From DASRDZ01 sp035652335 (GTDB taxonomy: Bacteria; Chloroflexota; Dormibacteria; Aeolococcales; Aeolococcaceae): a stretch of 64,000 nt of DNA. The notes beneath the pieces were generated by a model. The model worked only from the letters and a program-made list of their open reading frames with translations. It had not been told where the DNA came from and made no database searches. The DNA is taken from contig DASRDZ010000071.1 of NCBI GenBank assembly GCA_035652335.1, positions 5,665 to 69,664 of the forward strand. The letters are read 5' to 3'. The translations under genes were made by a program, and so were the position numbers. Each line of letters begins with the position of its first letter. Position 1 is the stretch's first letter. This document shows, piece after piece, positions 1 through 11,300 of the stretch.

Positions 1-934
1 TCTGGTCGGCGCCACCGCCACCTTCGAGCTGCACAACTCGCCGCTCAGCGAGGGCGGCGCGCTCGGCTTCGAGTACGGCTACAGCGCCTCGACGCCGGAC
101 ACGCTGGTGCTCTGGGAGGCGCAGTTCGGCGACTTCGTCAACAGCGCGCAGGTGACCGTCGACCAGTTCATCGCCAGCGGGCAGGCGAAGTGGGGGCAGC
201 AGTCGCGCCTCACCCTGCTCTTGCCACACGGCTACGAGGGCGCCGGACCCGAGCACTCCAGCGCGCGGCTGGAGCGCTTCCTGCAGCTCAGCGCCAACGG
301 CAGCATCCGGGTGGTGGTGCCCAGCACCGCGGCGCAGTACTTCCACCTGCTGCGGCAGCAGGCGATGGCGCCCAAGCCGCGGCCGATGGCGGTGATGACG
401 CCGAAGTGGATGCTGCGCGTCCACGAGGCGACGTCGACGCTGGAGGAGCTGGTCAAGGGACGCTTCCAGCGCGTCATCGACGACCCCGCCGCCGGCGGCC
501 GGCGCCGCAAGGAGATCACCACCCTGCTGCTCTGCAGCGGCAAGATCTACTGGGAGCTGGTGATGCACCCGCTGCGCAAGGAGGCGAGCAGCACCGCCAT
601 CGCGCGCATCGAGCTGCTCGACCCCTTCCCGATCGACGAGGTGATGGCGCTGATCAGGTCGTATCCCTCGCTGGCGCAGATCTTCTGGGTGCAGGAGGAG
701 CCGATGAACATGGGCGCCTGGTACCACCTGGCGCGACGCATCGGCAAGCGCCGCCCCTACGACATCCGCTGGGACTACATCGGGCGGCCGCGCCGCGCCT
801 CCCCGAGCGAGGGGTTCACCGGCGCGCACCAGATCGAGCAGGAGCGCATCCTCACCACCGCGCTCCGCAGCGCTGAGCATCCGTACGAGCGACCCGCGGA
901 GATCGTGATGTCGCCGCCCAGCAGCGAAGCGTGA
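1..934 (+). CDS. sucA: 2-oxoglutarate dehydrogenase E1 component, C-terminal part (partial)
   Basis: The gene enters from the left edge, and reading frame 2 is open from base 2 to the TGA at 932-934. The visible 310 residues are the C-terminal pyrimidine-binding and C-terminal domains of the thiamine-diphosphate E1 subunit, which decarboxylates 2-oxoglutarate in the TCA cycle. Seen: HNSPLSEGGALGFEYGYS followed by LVLWEAQFGDFVN, LLPHGYEGAGPEHSSARLERF, and near the end FWVQEEPMNMGAW; these are hallmark blocks of OGDH E1 (SucA/OdhA/Kgd). The stop overlaps the GTG of the lipoamide dehydrogenase gene (GTGA), so the two are translationally coupled. No E2 gene lies between them. Whether the protein carries a fused E2-like N-terminus (Kgd type) cannot be seen here. 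Confidence 0.93.
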   Translation, partial: LVGATATFELHNSPLSEGGALGFEYGYSASTPDTLVLWEAQFGDFVNSAQVTVDQFIASGQAKWGQQSRLTLLLPHGYEGAGPEHSSARLERFLQLSANGSIRVVVPSTAAQYFHLLRQQAMAPKPRPMAVMTPKWMLRVHEATSTLEELVKGRFQRVIDDPAAGGRRRKEITTLLLCSGKIYWELVMHPLRKEASSTAIARIELLDPFPIDEVMALIRSYPSLAQIFWVQEEPMNMGAWYHLARRIGKRRPYDIRWDYIGRPRRASPSEGFTGAHQIEQERILTTALRSAEHPYERPAEIVMSPPSSEA

Positions 935-2301
935 GCCCTCGCGTCGTCGTCCTCGGCGGCGGTCCCGCCGGCGACGTGGCCGCGCTGCGCGGCGCCCAGC
1001 TCGGCGCCGAGGTGACCCTCATCGAGCGCGCCGAGCTGGGCGGCACCTGCCTCAACTGGGGGTGCATCCCCACCAAGTCGCTGCTGGCCACCGCCGACCT
1101 GCTGCGCAAGATCCGCCGCGCCGAGGAGTTCGGCATCGAGGTCGGCGACGTGCGCGTCAACTTCGCCCGCATGATGGAGCGCAAGGAGGAGGTCGTCCTC
1201 ACCATGCGCCGCGGCGTGGAGGCGGCCTGCAAGCGGAAGAAGGTGAACGTCGTGCGCGGGCAGGGCGTGGTCGAGGGTGACGCCGTCGTCGTCGACGGGC
1301 AGCGCTTCGAGTACGACCATCTCGTCGTCTGCGTCGGCACCGAGGCATTCGGGTTGCCCGGGATCGACATGGACCACCCCAGCGTGGTGACCTCGAACGG
1401 CATCCTTCGCCTGGAGCGGGTGCCGGAGCGCCTGCTGATCATCGGCGGCGGCGTCATCGGCTGCGAGTTCGCCTCGTTCTTCGCGCCGCTGGGCACCAGG
1501 ATCACTGTCGTCGAGATGCTGCCGCAGATCCTCACCGGCGTCGAGCCGCGCATCGTCACCCAGTTCCGCAAGCTGATGGAGCAGCAGGGCATCACCTTCC
1601 TCACCGGACGCAAGCTCGACTCCGTCGTCGAGTACCGCGCCGACGAGCTCACCGCCAAGCTGGACGACGGCACCCAGGTCGACGCCGACCTCATGCTCAT
1701 CAGCATCGGCCGCAAGCCGGAGACCCGCGGCATCGGGCTGGAGTCGCTCGGTGTGGACATCGACGAGCGCGGGTACGTGCAGGTCGACGACCACCTGCGC
1801 ACCGCCAATCCCAAGGTGTGGGCGGCAGGCGACTGCATCGGCGGCCTGCAGCTCGCCCACCTCGCCTCCAAGGAGGCGGAGCGGGCGGTGGAGAACGCCC
1901 TCGGCCATCACCCCCGCGCCATCGACCGCACCGTGGTGCCGTCCTGCATCTACACCCATCCGGAAATTGCCATGGTCGGCCTGAACTCGGAGACCGGCAA
2001 GGCCGCCGGCCACGAGGTGAAGGTGGGCCAGGCGCGCTACCTGGGCAACGGCAAGGCGCTCGGCGAGGGCGAGGCCGACGGCGTGGCCCAGCTGTTCTCC
2101 GACGCCAGGACGGGGCTCATCCTCGGCGCCTGCATCATGGGCGCGCACGCGGTGGAGATCATCCACGAGATCGGCGTCGCCATCAGCGACGGGCTCAGCG
2201 CCGAGGAGCTCGGCGACATCGTCCACGCCCACCCCACGGTGAGCGAGCTGGTGATGGACTCCGCGCAGGTCACCGCCGGAGTGGCGCCCTACCTGTCGTA
2301 G
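931..2301 (+). CDS. lpd: Dihydrolipoyl dehydrogenase (E3)
   Basis: FAD-dependent pyridine nucleotide-disulfide oxidoreductase that reoxidises dihydrolipoamide of 2-oxoacid dehydrogenase complexes using NAD+. The 456 residues match the usual length. Seen: N-terminal FAD dinucleotide fold VVVLGGGPAG, the redox disulfide in GTCLNWGCIPTKS (Cys40 and Cys45), a second NAD-binding fold LLIIGGGVIGCEFASF, the FAD-contacting segment VWAAGDCIGGLQLAHLA, and the C-terminal interface motif HAHPTVSE with the His-Glu pair that acts as base. The GTG start overlaps the stop of the E1 gene, supporting an operon for the 2-oxoglutarate dehydrogenase complex. A hairpin terminator follows immediately. Confidence 0.95.
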   Translation: MSPRVVVLGGGPAGDVAALRGAQLGAEVTLIERAELGGTCLNWGCIPTKSLLATADLLRKIRRAEEFGIEVGDVRVNFARMMERKEEVVLTMRRGVEAACKRKKVNVVRGQGVVEGDAVVVDGQRFEYDHLVVCVGTEAFGLPGIDMDHPSVVTSNGILRLERVPERLLIIGGGVIGCEFASFFAPLGTRITVVEMLPQILTGVEPRIVTQFRKLMEQQGITFLTGRKLDSVVEYRADELTAKLDDGTQVDADLMLISIGRKPETRGIGLESLGVDIDERGYVQVDDHLRTANPKVWAAGDCIGGLQLAHLASKEAERAVENALGHHPRAIDRTVVPSCIYTHPEIAMVGLNSETGKAAGHEVKVGQARYLGNGKALGEGEADGVAQLFSDARTGLILGACIMGAHAVEIIHEIGVAISDGLSAEELGDIVHAHPTVSELVMDSAQVTAGVAPYLS

Positions 2302-2310
2302 AAACGGAAG

Positions 2311-2330
2311 AGGGAGCCCGAAGGCTCCCT
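2311..2330. terminator. Hairpin terminator between convergent genes
   Basis: A perfect 8-bp stem (2311-2318 with 2323-2330) closes a CGAA tetraloop. It sits 10 bases after the lpd stop and 28 bases before the stop of the convergent giant gene. No strong T-run follows on either strand, so it may act in both directions as an intrinsic-like or Rho-assisted stop. Confidence 0.7.
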
Positions 2331-2358
2331 CCTGGTGTCAGTGGCTGCCGGCCAATCG

Positions 2359-5300
2359 CTAGTCGGCGACGGCCATGGAAGCGGGCAGGGTGGTCAGGGT
2401 CGTGGATGCGCCGTTGGCGAATGTGACCGTCCCCGTACCACCCGGAGGCAGGGTGACCGGTGCGATGTAGCTGAACGTCCCGGACCCGCTCCCCGACCCG
2501 ATGGTCACGGTCACCGTCGCCGGATTGACGAGGTCGGGACCCTGCGTGCCCGACGCGGTCGAGCTCAGCGAACCACCGTCAGGCGTCGACCCCTTGGTGA
2601 GGGTCACGGTGACGTTGTACGTGGTGGTGTTGGTGCTGTCGAGCGGGTTGTTGAACTGGTCCTCGAGGGTGAGGGTGAAGCCGGTCGTCTGGTTCGCCGT
2701 CGGATGGAAGGTTGCCGGGCATGCCGCCCCTCCCACGGTCAGGGTGCAGACGGCCTGTGTCGCCGCGGCCGGGTTGATGGTGAAGCTCGTGCTGTTGGCG
2801 TTGGTGAGAGCCGTCGAGTTGGCGGTGAACGTGTAGGTCCCCGCCTTGTTGATCGAGATGTCGTTGAAGGTGGCGACACCGTTGACCGCCGGCTGCGGGG
2901 TCGTGCCGTTCACCGGCGTCAACGGGTTGCTGGTGATGGCGACGTTGTTGGTGGCGTGGGGCAGGATGTTGCCCGCCGCATCCTCGACGGCGACCTGGAA
3001 CGACGCCATGGTCTGGCCGGCGGTGGTGGTGGCCGCGGGCTCGGTCACCCAGGCGAGCTGCGTGGCCGTGCCGAGCTCCTTGAACGCGGTGCTGGTCGCG
3101 GTGGTGAGACCGGCGGAGGTTGCGCTCAGGGTGTAGTTCGTGCCCGGCTGGTCGATGGAGAGGCCGGAGAAGGTGGCCACGCCGCTGACCGCGTTGTGGG
3201 TCACCGTCCCGCTCAGCGTGCCGGGGCTCGGGACACCGGCGTTGGTGCCGATCGCCATGCCGACCTGGTTGGTCGCCGTGGTCACGACGTTGCCGCCCTT
3301 GTCCTCGATGGTCACGGCCGGAGCCGGCGTGATCGCCGCTCCGACGCCGGTGTCGGTGGGCTGCTGGCTGAAGACCAGCTGGAAGGGAGTGCCGACGGTG
3401 ACGTCGAACGCGGCGCTGTCGGCCGCGGTGAGCGAGCCGTCGGTGGCGTGCAGCTGGTAGCCGGTTCCCGCCTTGTCGATGGTGCAGCCGGAGAAGGCGG
3501 CCACGCCCGTCCCCGCGGTGGCGTTCACCGGGTTGCCGCTGCCGCTGCTGCAGTCGAGCGTCGCGCCGGTCGTGCCCGTGCCGGTCTTGATCACCAGCGC
3601 CACCTGGGTGGTGTCGGTGGTGACCGGGTTGCCGCCCAGGTCCTCGACGGCGACCTTCGGCTGGGTGCCGAAGGCGGTGCCGCCGGTCGAGCTGCTCGGC
3701 TGCTGGGTGAAGGCGAGCTTCGCCGGCGGGCCGACGCTGATGGTGAACGTCGCGCTGTCCGCCGGACTGAGGCTGCCGTCGGCTGCGTGCAGCTGGTACG
3801 GCACCGCCGACGCCTTGTCGACGTTGCAGCCGGCGAAGGCGGCCACGCCGGACGTCGCCGCCACCGGGTTGGTCGTGCAGTTGAGCGCCGCACCCGCAGC
3901 GCCCGTGGCCGGGGTGATCGACAGCAGCACGTTGCTGGTGTCGGTCGTCACCACGTTGCCGCCGGCGTCCTCGACGACCACCTTCGGCTGGGTGCCGAAC
4001 GCGGTGCCGCCGGTGGAGTCGCTGGGCTGCTGGGTGAACACCAGCTTGGTGGCGGCACCGGCCGTGATGTCGAACGTGGTGCTGTCCGCGGTGGCCAGCG
4101 AGCCGTCGACGGCATGCAGCCTGTAGCCGGTGCCCGACGTGTCGATGAAGCAGCCGGCGAACGCCGCCACGCCGGCCGTCGCCGCCTTGGTGTCGCCGCC
4201 GGTGCAGGTCAGCGTGCCGGGACCACCGGTCGCCGGCGTGCCCGCGGTGATCGACAGCGTCACGCTGCTGGTGTCGGTGGTCACCACGTTGCCGCCGGCG
4301 TCCTCGACGGACACCTTGGGCTGGCTGGTGAACGCCGTGCCACCCGTCGAGGTGTTCGGCTGCTGGGTGAAGGCCAGCTTCGTCGCCGGCCCGACGGCGA
4401 CGCTGAACGGGTTGCTGTCGCCGGCGCTGAAGACTCCGGGATCGGTGGCGTGGAGCTTGTACCCGGTGCCTGCCGCGTCGATCTTGCAGCCGGCGAAGGT
4501 CGCCACTCCCGCGCTCGCCGCCTTGGCGTTGCCGCCGGTGCAGCTCAGCGTGCCGGGCCCGCCGGAGGTCGGCGTGGCCGCGGTGATCGAGAGCGTCACC
4601 GTGCTGGTGTCACCGGTCTCGGTGTTGCCACCGGCGTCCTCGATGGTCACCACCGGCTGCGTCGGGAAGGCGACACCGCCGGTCGCTCCGCCACCCGGCT
4701 GGGTGGTGAAGACGAGCTGCGACGCAGGTCCGAGGGTGATGTTGAAGGCGCTGCTGTCCGCCGTGCCGAGGGTGCCGTCGCTGGCGTGCAGCTCGTAGCC
4801 CGTGCCGATCTTGTCGATGTTGCAGCCCTGGAAGGTCGCCACGCCGGCCACGGCCGCCTGGGTGGTGCCGGCGCAGGTCAGCGTCCCCGGACCGCCCGAG
4901 GTCGGCGTGCCCGCGGTGATGGCCAGGGTCACGTTGCTCGTGTCCGTGGTCACGACGTTGTTGCCCGCGTCCTCGACGGAGACCTTGGGCTGGCTGCTGA
5001 AGTCGACACCGCCGGTCGAGCCGTTGGGCTGCCGCGTGAAGGCGAGGTGCGTCGCCGGACCCACGGCGACGTCGAATGCGCTGCTGTCGGTGGTGGCGAC
5101 GAAGCCGGAGTCCGTGGCGCGGAGCTCGTAGCCCGTGCCGGCCGTGTCGATCTTGCAGCCACCGAAGCTGGCCACGCCGCTGGTGACCGTCATGGTGTCA
5201 CCGCCGGAGCAGGTCAGCGTGCCGGGTCCGCCCGCGGTGGGCGTCGACGGCGTGATCGACAGGGTCACCGTGCTGGTGTTGTCGGTGGTGATGGTGTTGC

Positions 5301-8300
5301 CGCCCGCGTCCTGGACGGTCACGGCCGGCTGCGCCGGGAAGGCCACGCCACCCGTGGCGCCGCCGCCGGGCTGCCCGGTGAAGGCGAGCTGCGACGCGGT
5401 GCCGACGTTGATGGTGAAGGTGGCGCTGTCAGCGGGAGCCAGCGTGCCGTCGGTGGCGTGCAGCCCGTAGTTGCTGCCCGCCTTGTCGACCTTGCAGCCG
5501 GCGAAGCTGGCGACGCCGGACGCGGCCGCCTGCGGGTTGTTGGTGCAGGTCAGGTTGGCGCCCGCCGTGCCGTTGGTCAGGGTGAGGCTGACGTTGCTGG
5601 TGTCAGCGGACACCGTGTTGCCGCCCGCGTCCTCGACGGTGACCTTGGGCTGCTGGGCGAACACGGCGCCGCCGTTCGACGTGGCGCTCGGCTGCTGGGT
5701 GAAGGCGAGCTTCGCCGCCGATCCCACCGTGATGTTGAACGTGTTGCTGTCGGCGAAGGTCAGCGATCCGTCGGTGGCATGCAGCCTGTAGCCGTTGCCC
5801 GCCACGTCGATGCTGCAGCCGGTGAAGGTGGCCACGCCGCTGACCGCGGTCTGGGTGTCGTTGCTGGGATTGCAGGTCAGCGTTCCGGGGCCGGGGTTGG
5901 CCGTGGAGAGGATGTTGAGTCCCACGGTGCTGGTGTCGGTCGTCACCGTGTTGCCGCCCGCGTCCTCGACGGCGACGGCGGGCTGCGTCGGGAAGGCGAC
6001 GCCACCCGTCGAGCTGCTCGGCTGGGTGGTGAAGGCGAGCTTGGCGGGCGAACCGACGGTGATGTTGAACGTGGTGCTGTCCGCGGTGGCCAGCGAGCCG
6101 TCACTGGCGTGCAGCTTGTAGTTGGTGGCCGCCTTGTCGATGCTGCAGCCGCTGAAGCTGGCCACGCCGGAGCTGGCCGCGAGGGTGTTGCCGCCGGAGC
6201 AGCTCAGCGTCGCACCCGGTGCGCCGGTGCTGGTCGTGATCGCCAGGGTCACCGAGGAGGTGTTGGTGGTGACGGTGTTGCCGCCGGCGTCCTCGATGGT
6301 GACGACCGGCTGGGTCGGGAAGGCGACGCCGCCCGTCGAGTCGTTGGGCTCGGTGGTGAACACCACCTGCGTCGCCGTGCCCACGGTGATGGTGAACGCC
6401 GTGCTGTCAGCGGGGGTCAGCGATCCGTCGACGGCGTGCAGCTGGTAGCCGGCGCCCTCCGTGTTGATCTTGCAGCCGGCGAAGCTGGCCACGCCCGCCG
6501 TCGCGCCGAGCGGGTTGGTGGTGCAGGTGAGCGCACCAGGACCGCCGGTCGCCGGCGTTCCCGCGGTGATGCTGAGCGTGACCGCGCTCGTGTCGCCGGT
6601 CACCGTGTTGCCGGCGTTGTCCTCGACGGACACGACGGGCTGGTGCGAGAACGCGGTCCCGCCGGTGGAGTTGTTCGGCTCGGTGGTGAAGGCGAGCTTC
6701 GACGCGGTGCCCGGCGTGATGGCGAACGCCGTGCTGTCAGCCGCGGCCACGCCGCCGGCGGAGTCGGTGGCGTGCAGCACGTAGCCCGTGCCGACCTTGT
6801 CGATGTTGCAGCCGCTGAAGGTCACCACGCCCAGGGTCTCGGCCGGCGAGCAGCCGGCGAGCGTGCCCGGGCCGCCCGTGGCGGGCGTTCCCGCCTTGAT
6901 GGCGAGGGTCACGGTGCTGCTGTCGGTGGTGACCACGTTGCCGCCCGCGTCCTCGACGGACACGGCGGGCTGCTGGGCGAACGGCGCCTGGCTCGCCGAC
7001 GAGCTGCTCGGCTCGGTGGTGAAGACCAGCTGCGACGCCGTGCCGACGGTGATGTTGAACGCGCTGCTGTCAGTGGTCGTGAGCGGGCTGTCGACGGCGT
7101 GCAGCTTGTAGCCGCTGCCCGCCTTGTCGATTGCACAGCCGCTGAAGGTCGCCACGCCCGCCGAGGCCACCTTGGAGAGACCGCCGGTGCAGGAGAGCGC
7201 GCCCGGGCCGCCCGAGGTGGGCGTGCCGCCGGTGATCGACAGCGTCACCGTGCTGGCGTTGCCGGTCACGGTGTTGCCGCCCGCGTCCTGGATGGCGACC
7301 GTGGGCTGCTGCGGGAAGGCGGTGCCGCCCGTCGAGTCGTTGGGCTGCTGGACGAAGCCCAGCTGCACCGCGGGCCCGACGGTGATGGCGAAGGGTGCGC
7401 TGTCGGCCGGCGTCAGCGCTCCGTCGACCGCGTGCAGCTGGTAGTTGCTGGCCGACGCCTTGTCGATGGCGCAGCCGGTGAAGGCGGCCACGCCGGAGCT
7501 GGCCGTCGCCGTGTTGGCCGGCGGGTTGCAGGTCAGTGCCGCGCCGGCGGCACCTGTGGCCGGGGTGATCGACAGCGTCACGACGCTGCTGTCACCGGTG
7601 ACCACGTTGCCCGCGCCGTCCTCGACGGAGACCTGCGGCTGCTGCGGGAAGGCGACGCCGCCGGTGGAGCTGGTCGGCTGCTGGGTGAAGGCGAGCTTGC
7701 TGGCGTTGCCCGGGGTGATCGCGAACGGCGAGCTGTCCGCCGCGCTGACGCCGGCGCCCGAGTCGGCCGCGTGCAGGGTGTAGCCGCTGCCCACCAGGTC
7801 GACGTTGCAGCCGGCGAAGGTGGCCACGCCGGAGCTGGCGGTGACCGGGTTGGTGGTGCAGTGCAGCAGGGCTCCGCCGGTGCCGGTGCCGGGGGTGATC
7901 GACAGCGTCACGCCGCTGCTGTCACCGGTCACCACGTTGCCGCCGGCGTCCTCCACCTTCACCACAGGCTGCTGGGCGAAGGCGGTCTGGCTCTGCGACG
8001 ACGCGCTCGGCTGCTGCGTGAATGCGAGCTTCGCGGCGGCGCCGACGGTGATGTTGAAGGTGCCGCTGTTCGCCGGGGTCAGCGACCCGTCGGTGGCGTG
8101 CAGCGTGTAGGCGCTGCCGGCCTTGTCCACGGCACAGCCGAGGAACTGGGCCACGCCGCTGGTCGCGCCCAGCGGGTCGGTGGTGCAGGTCACCTGGGCG
8201 CCGGGGGTGCCCGTGCCGCTGGTGACGGTCAGCGTCACCTGGCTGGTGTCGTTGGTCACGGTGTTGCCCGCCGGGTCCTGCACCACCACGATCGGCTGGG

Positions 8301-11300
8301 TGGCGAAGGGCGTGCCGCCCGTGGAGTTGCTGGGGCTCTGCGAGAAGAACAGCTTCGACGCCAGGCCGTGCGTGATGGCGAACCCGTTGCTCACCGCGCT
8401 GTTGAGCCCGGTCGACGACGCGGTCAGGGTGTACGACCCCGCCTTGTCGACGGAGATGTCATTGAAGGAGGCCACGCCACCGGAGGCGACCTTGGCCGTG
8501 GTGCCGGAGAGGGTCGCGCCGTTGGGGGTGGTGAGGACCAGGCCGACGCCGTTGGTGGCGCTGCTCACCAGGTTGCCGCCGGCGTCCTGGATCTGCACCT
8601 GGATGGCCGGGCTGATCGCGGTCTGCGACACGGCGTCGGACGGCTGCACCGAGAAGCCCACCTGGGTGGCGGGGCCCACGGTGATGTTGAAGGCGGCGCT
8701 CGGCGACGACGGCGTCGTCAGCGAGTCGGTCGCGTCGGTGGCGGTCAGCCTGTACCCGGTCCCGGCGGTGTTGATCTTGCAGCCGGAGAAGGTGACGACG
8801 CCCGCGGCCTCGACCGGCGAGCAGCCGGAGAGCGCGCCTGGGCCACCCGAGGTGGGCGTGCCCGCGGCGATGGCCAGGGTCACCGTGCTGCTGTCGGTGG
8901 CGACGGTGTTGCCGCCCGCATCCTCGACGGTCACCTTCGGCTGCTGCGGGAAGGCGACGCCGCCGGTCGAGCTGGTCGGCGACTGGGTGAAGACGAGCTG
9001 CGCCGCGGGACCGACGGTGATGTTGAACGTGCTGCTGTCCGCGGTGGCGAGCGAGCCGTCAGCCGCGTGCAGCTTGTAGCCGGTGCCGACCTTGTCGACG
9101 TTGCAGCCGGCGAAGGCGGCCACGCCGGAGATGGCGTTCACCGGGTTGGTGGTGCAGGCCAGCGTGCCGGGGCCACCCAGCGCCGGCGTGCCGGCGGTGA
9201 TGCTCAGGGTGACGGCGCTGGTGTCAGAGGTCACGGTGTTGCCGGCGCCGTCCTCGACGGTCACCTTGGGCTGCTGTGCGAAGGCGGTGCCGCCGGTGGC
9301 GCTGCTGCTCGGCTGCTGCGAGAAGACGAGCTTCGTCGCGGTGCCGGGGGTGATGGCGAAGGTGCTGCTGTCGGTCGCCGTCAGGCTGCCGTCGGCCGCA
9401 TGCAGGCGGTAGCCGGTGCCGACGACGTCGACCTGGCAGCCGGCGAAGGTTGCCACGCCGCCGCTGGCCGCGGCCGTGTTGCTGGGCGTGCAGCCGAGCG
9501 TGCCCGGGCCGCCGGTGGCCGGCGTGCCCGCCGTGATCGACAGCGTCACGCTGCTGCCGTCGGTGCTCACCAGGTTGCCGCCGGCGTCCTCGACGGACAC
9601 CTTGGGCTGCTGGGCGAAGGCGGTCTGGCTGGCCGACGAGCTGCTCGGCTGCTGGGTGAAGGCGAGCTTCGCCGCGGCGCCGACGGTGACGTCGAAGGCG
9701 CTGCTGTCAGCCGGCGCGAGGCCGGTGTCGACGGCGTGGAGCTGGTAGCCCGTGCCCACCTTGTCGATTGCGCAGCCGGCGAAGCTGGCGACGCCGCCGC
9801 TGGCGTTCAGCGGATTGGTGGTGCAGGTCAGCGTGCCGGGACCGCCGGAGGTGGGCGTGCCTGCGGTGATCGAGAGGGTCACCTGGCTGGTGTCACCGCT
9901 GACCAGGTTGCCGCCGGCATCCTCGACGGACACCTTGGGCTGCTGGGGGAACGCGCTGCCGCCGGTGGAGCTGGTCGGCTCCTGGGTGAAGGCGAGCTTG
10001 GCCGGAGCGCCGGCCCCGATGGTGAAGGTGGTGCTGTTGGCGGGGGTGAGCGAGCCGTCGACGGCGTGGAGCGTGTAGCCGGTGCCGCTCGTGTCGATTG
10101 CGCAGCCGCTGAAGGCCGCCACGCCGGCGCTGGCCGGCTGCGAGGTGGTCGGTGTGCAGGTCAGCGTGCCAGGACCGCCGGTGGCCGGCGTGCCCGCGGT
10201 GATCGAGAGCGTCACCGTGCTGGTGTCACCGCTGACGGTGTTGCCACCGGCGTCCTCGACCGCAACCGAAGGCTGGACGGGGAAGGCGGTGCCGCCGGTG
10301 GAGTTGCTCGGCTGCTGGACGAAGCCCAGCTTGGCCGCGGCGCCGACGCTGATGTCGAAGGGCGTGCTGTCGGCGAGGGTGAGCGAGCCGTCGCTGGCAT
10401 GCAGCTTGTAGCTGGTGCCCGCCTTGTCGACGGAGCAGCCGCTGAAGCCGGCCACACCCGAGCTGGCGGCGAGCGGGTTGGTGGTGCAGCTCAGCGCAGC
10501 GCCGGGGGTGCCGGTGCCGCTGGTGATCGAGAGGGTGACGTTGCTGGTGTCCGTGGTGACGGTGTTGCCGCCGGCGTCCTGCACGGTGACCACCGGCTGG
10601 GTGCCGAGGGCGGTGCCGCCCGTGCCGCTGCTCGGCTCGGTGGTGAAGGCGAGCTTCGCCGCCGGACCGACGGTGACGTTGAAGGTGGTGCTGTCGGCCT
10701 GCGACAGCACGCCGTCACTGGCGTGCAGCTGGTAGCCGGTGCCCGCCTTGTCGATTGCGCAGCCGCTGAAGCCAGCCACACCGGAGCTGGCGCCGAGCGG
10801 GTTGCTGGTGCAGGTCAGCGCCGCGCCGGTCGTGCCGGTGCCTCCGCGGATGCTGAGGGTGACGGCGCTGCCGTCCGTGGTGACGGTGTTGCCGCCGGCG
10901 TCCTGCACGGTGACCGCCGGCTGGGTGCCGAGGGCGCTGCCGCCGGTGCCGTTGCCCGGCTCGGTGGTGAAGGCGAGCTTCGCCGCCGGACCCACGGTGA
11001 CGTTGAGCGCACTGCTCAACGCGCTCGTCAGGGAGCCGTCGGCGGCGGTCAGCGTGTAGTCGGCTCCCGCCTTGTCGATGCTGCAGCCAGCGAAGCCGGC
11101 GACGCCGGAGCTCACACTCTGCGGGTTGCCGGTGCAGCTCAGGGACGCACCGGCGGTGCCGGTGCCGCCGGTGATGGAGAGGGTCACCTGGCTCGTGTCC
11201 GAGGTGACGGTGTTGCCGCCGGCGTCCTCGACGGCGACGGCCGGCTGGGACGGGAAGGCGACACCGCCCGTCGAGCTGGTCGGCTGCTGGGTGAAGGCGA

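Noticed and set aside
775..2232. 485-codon minus-strand frame opposite lpd
   Set aside because: Antisense shadow of a clear dihydrolipoyl dehydrogenase; no ribosome site or known domain.
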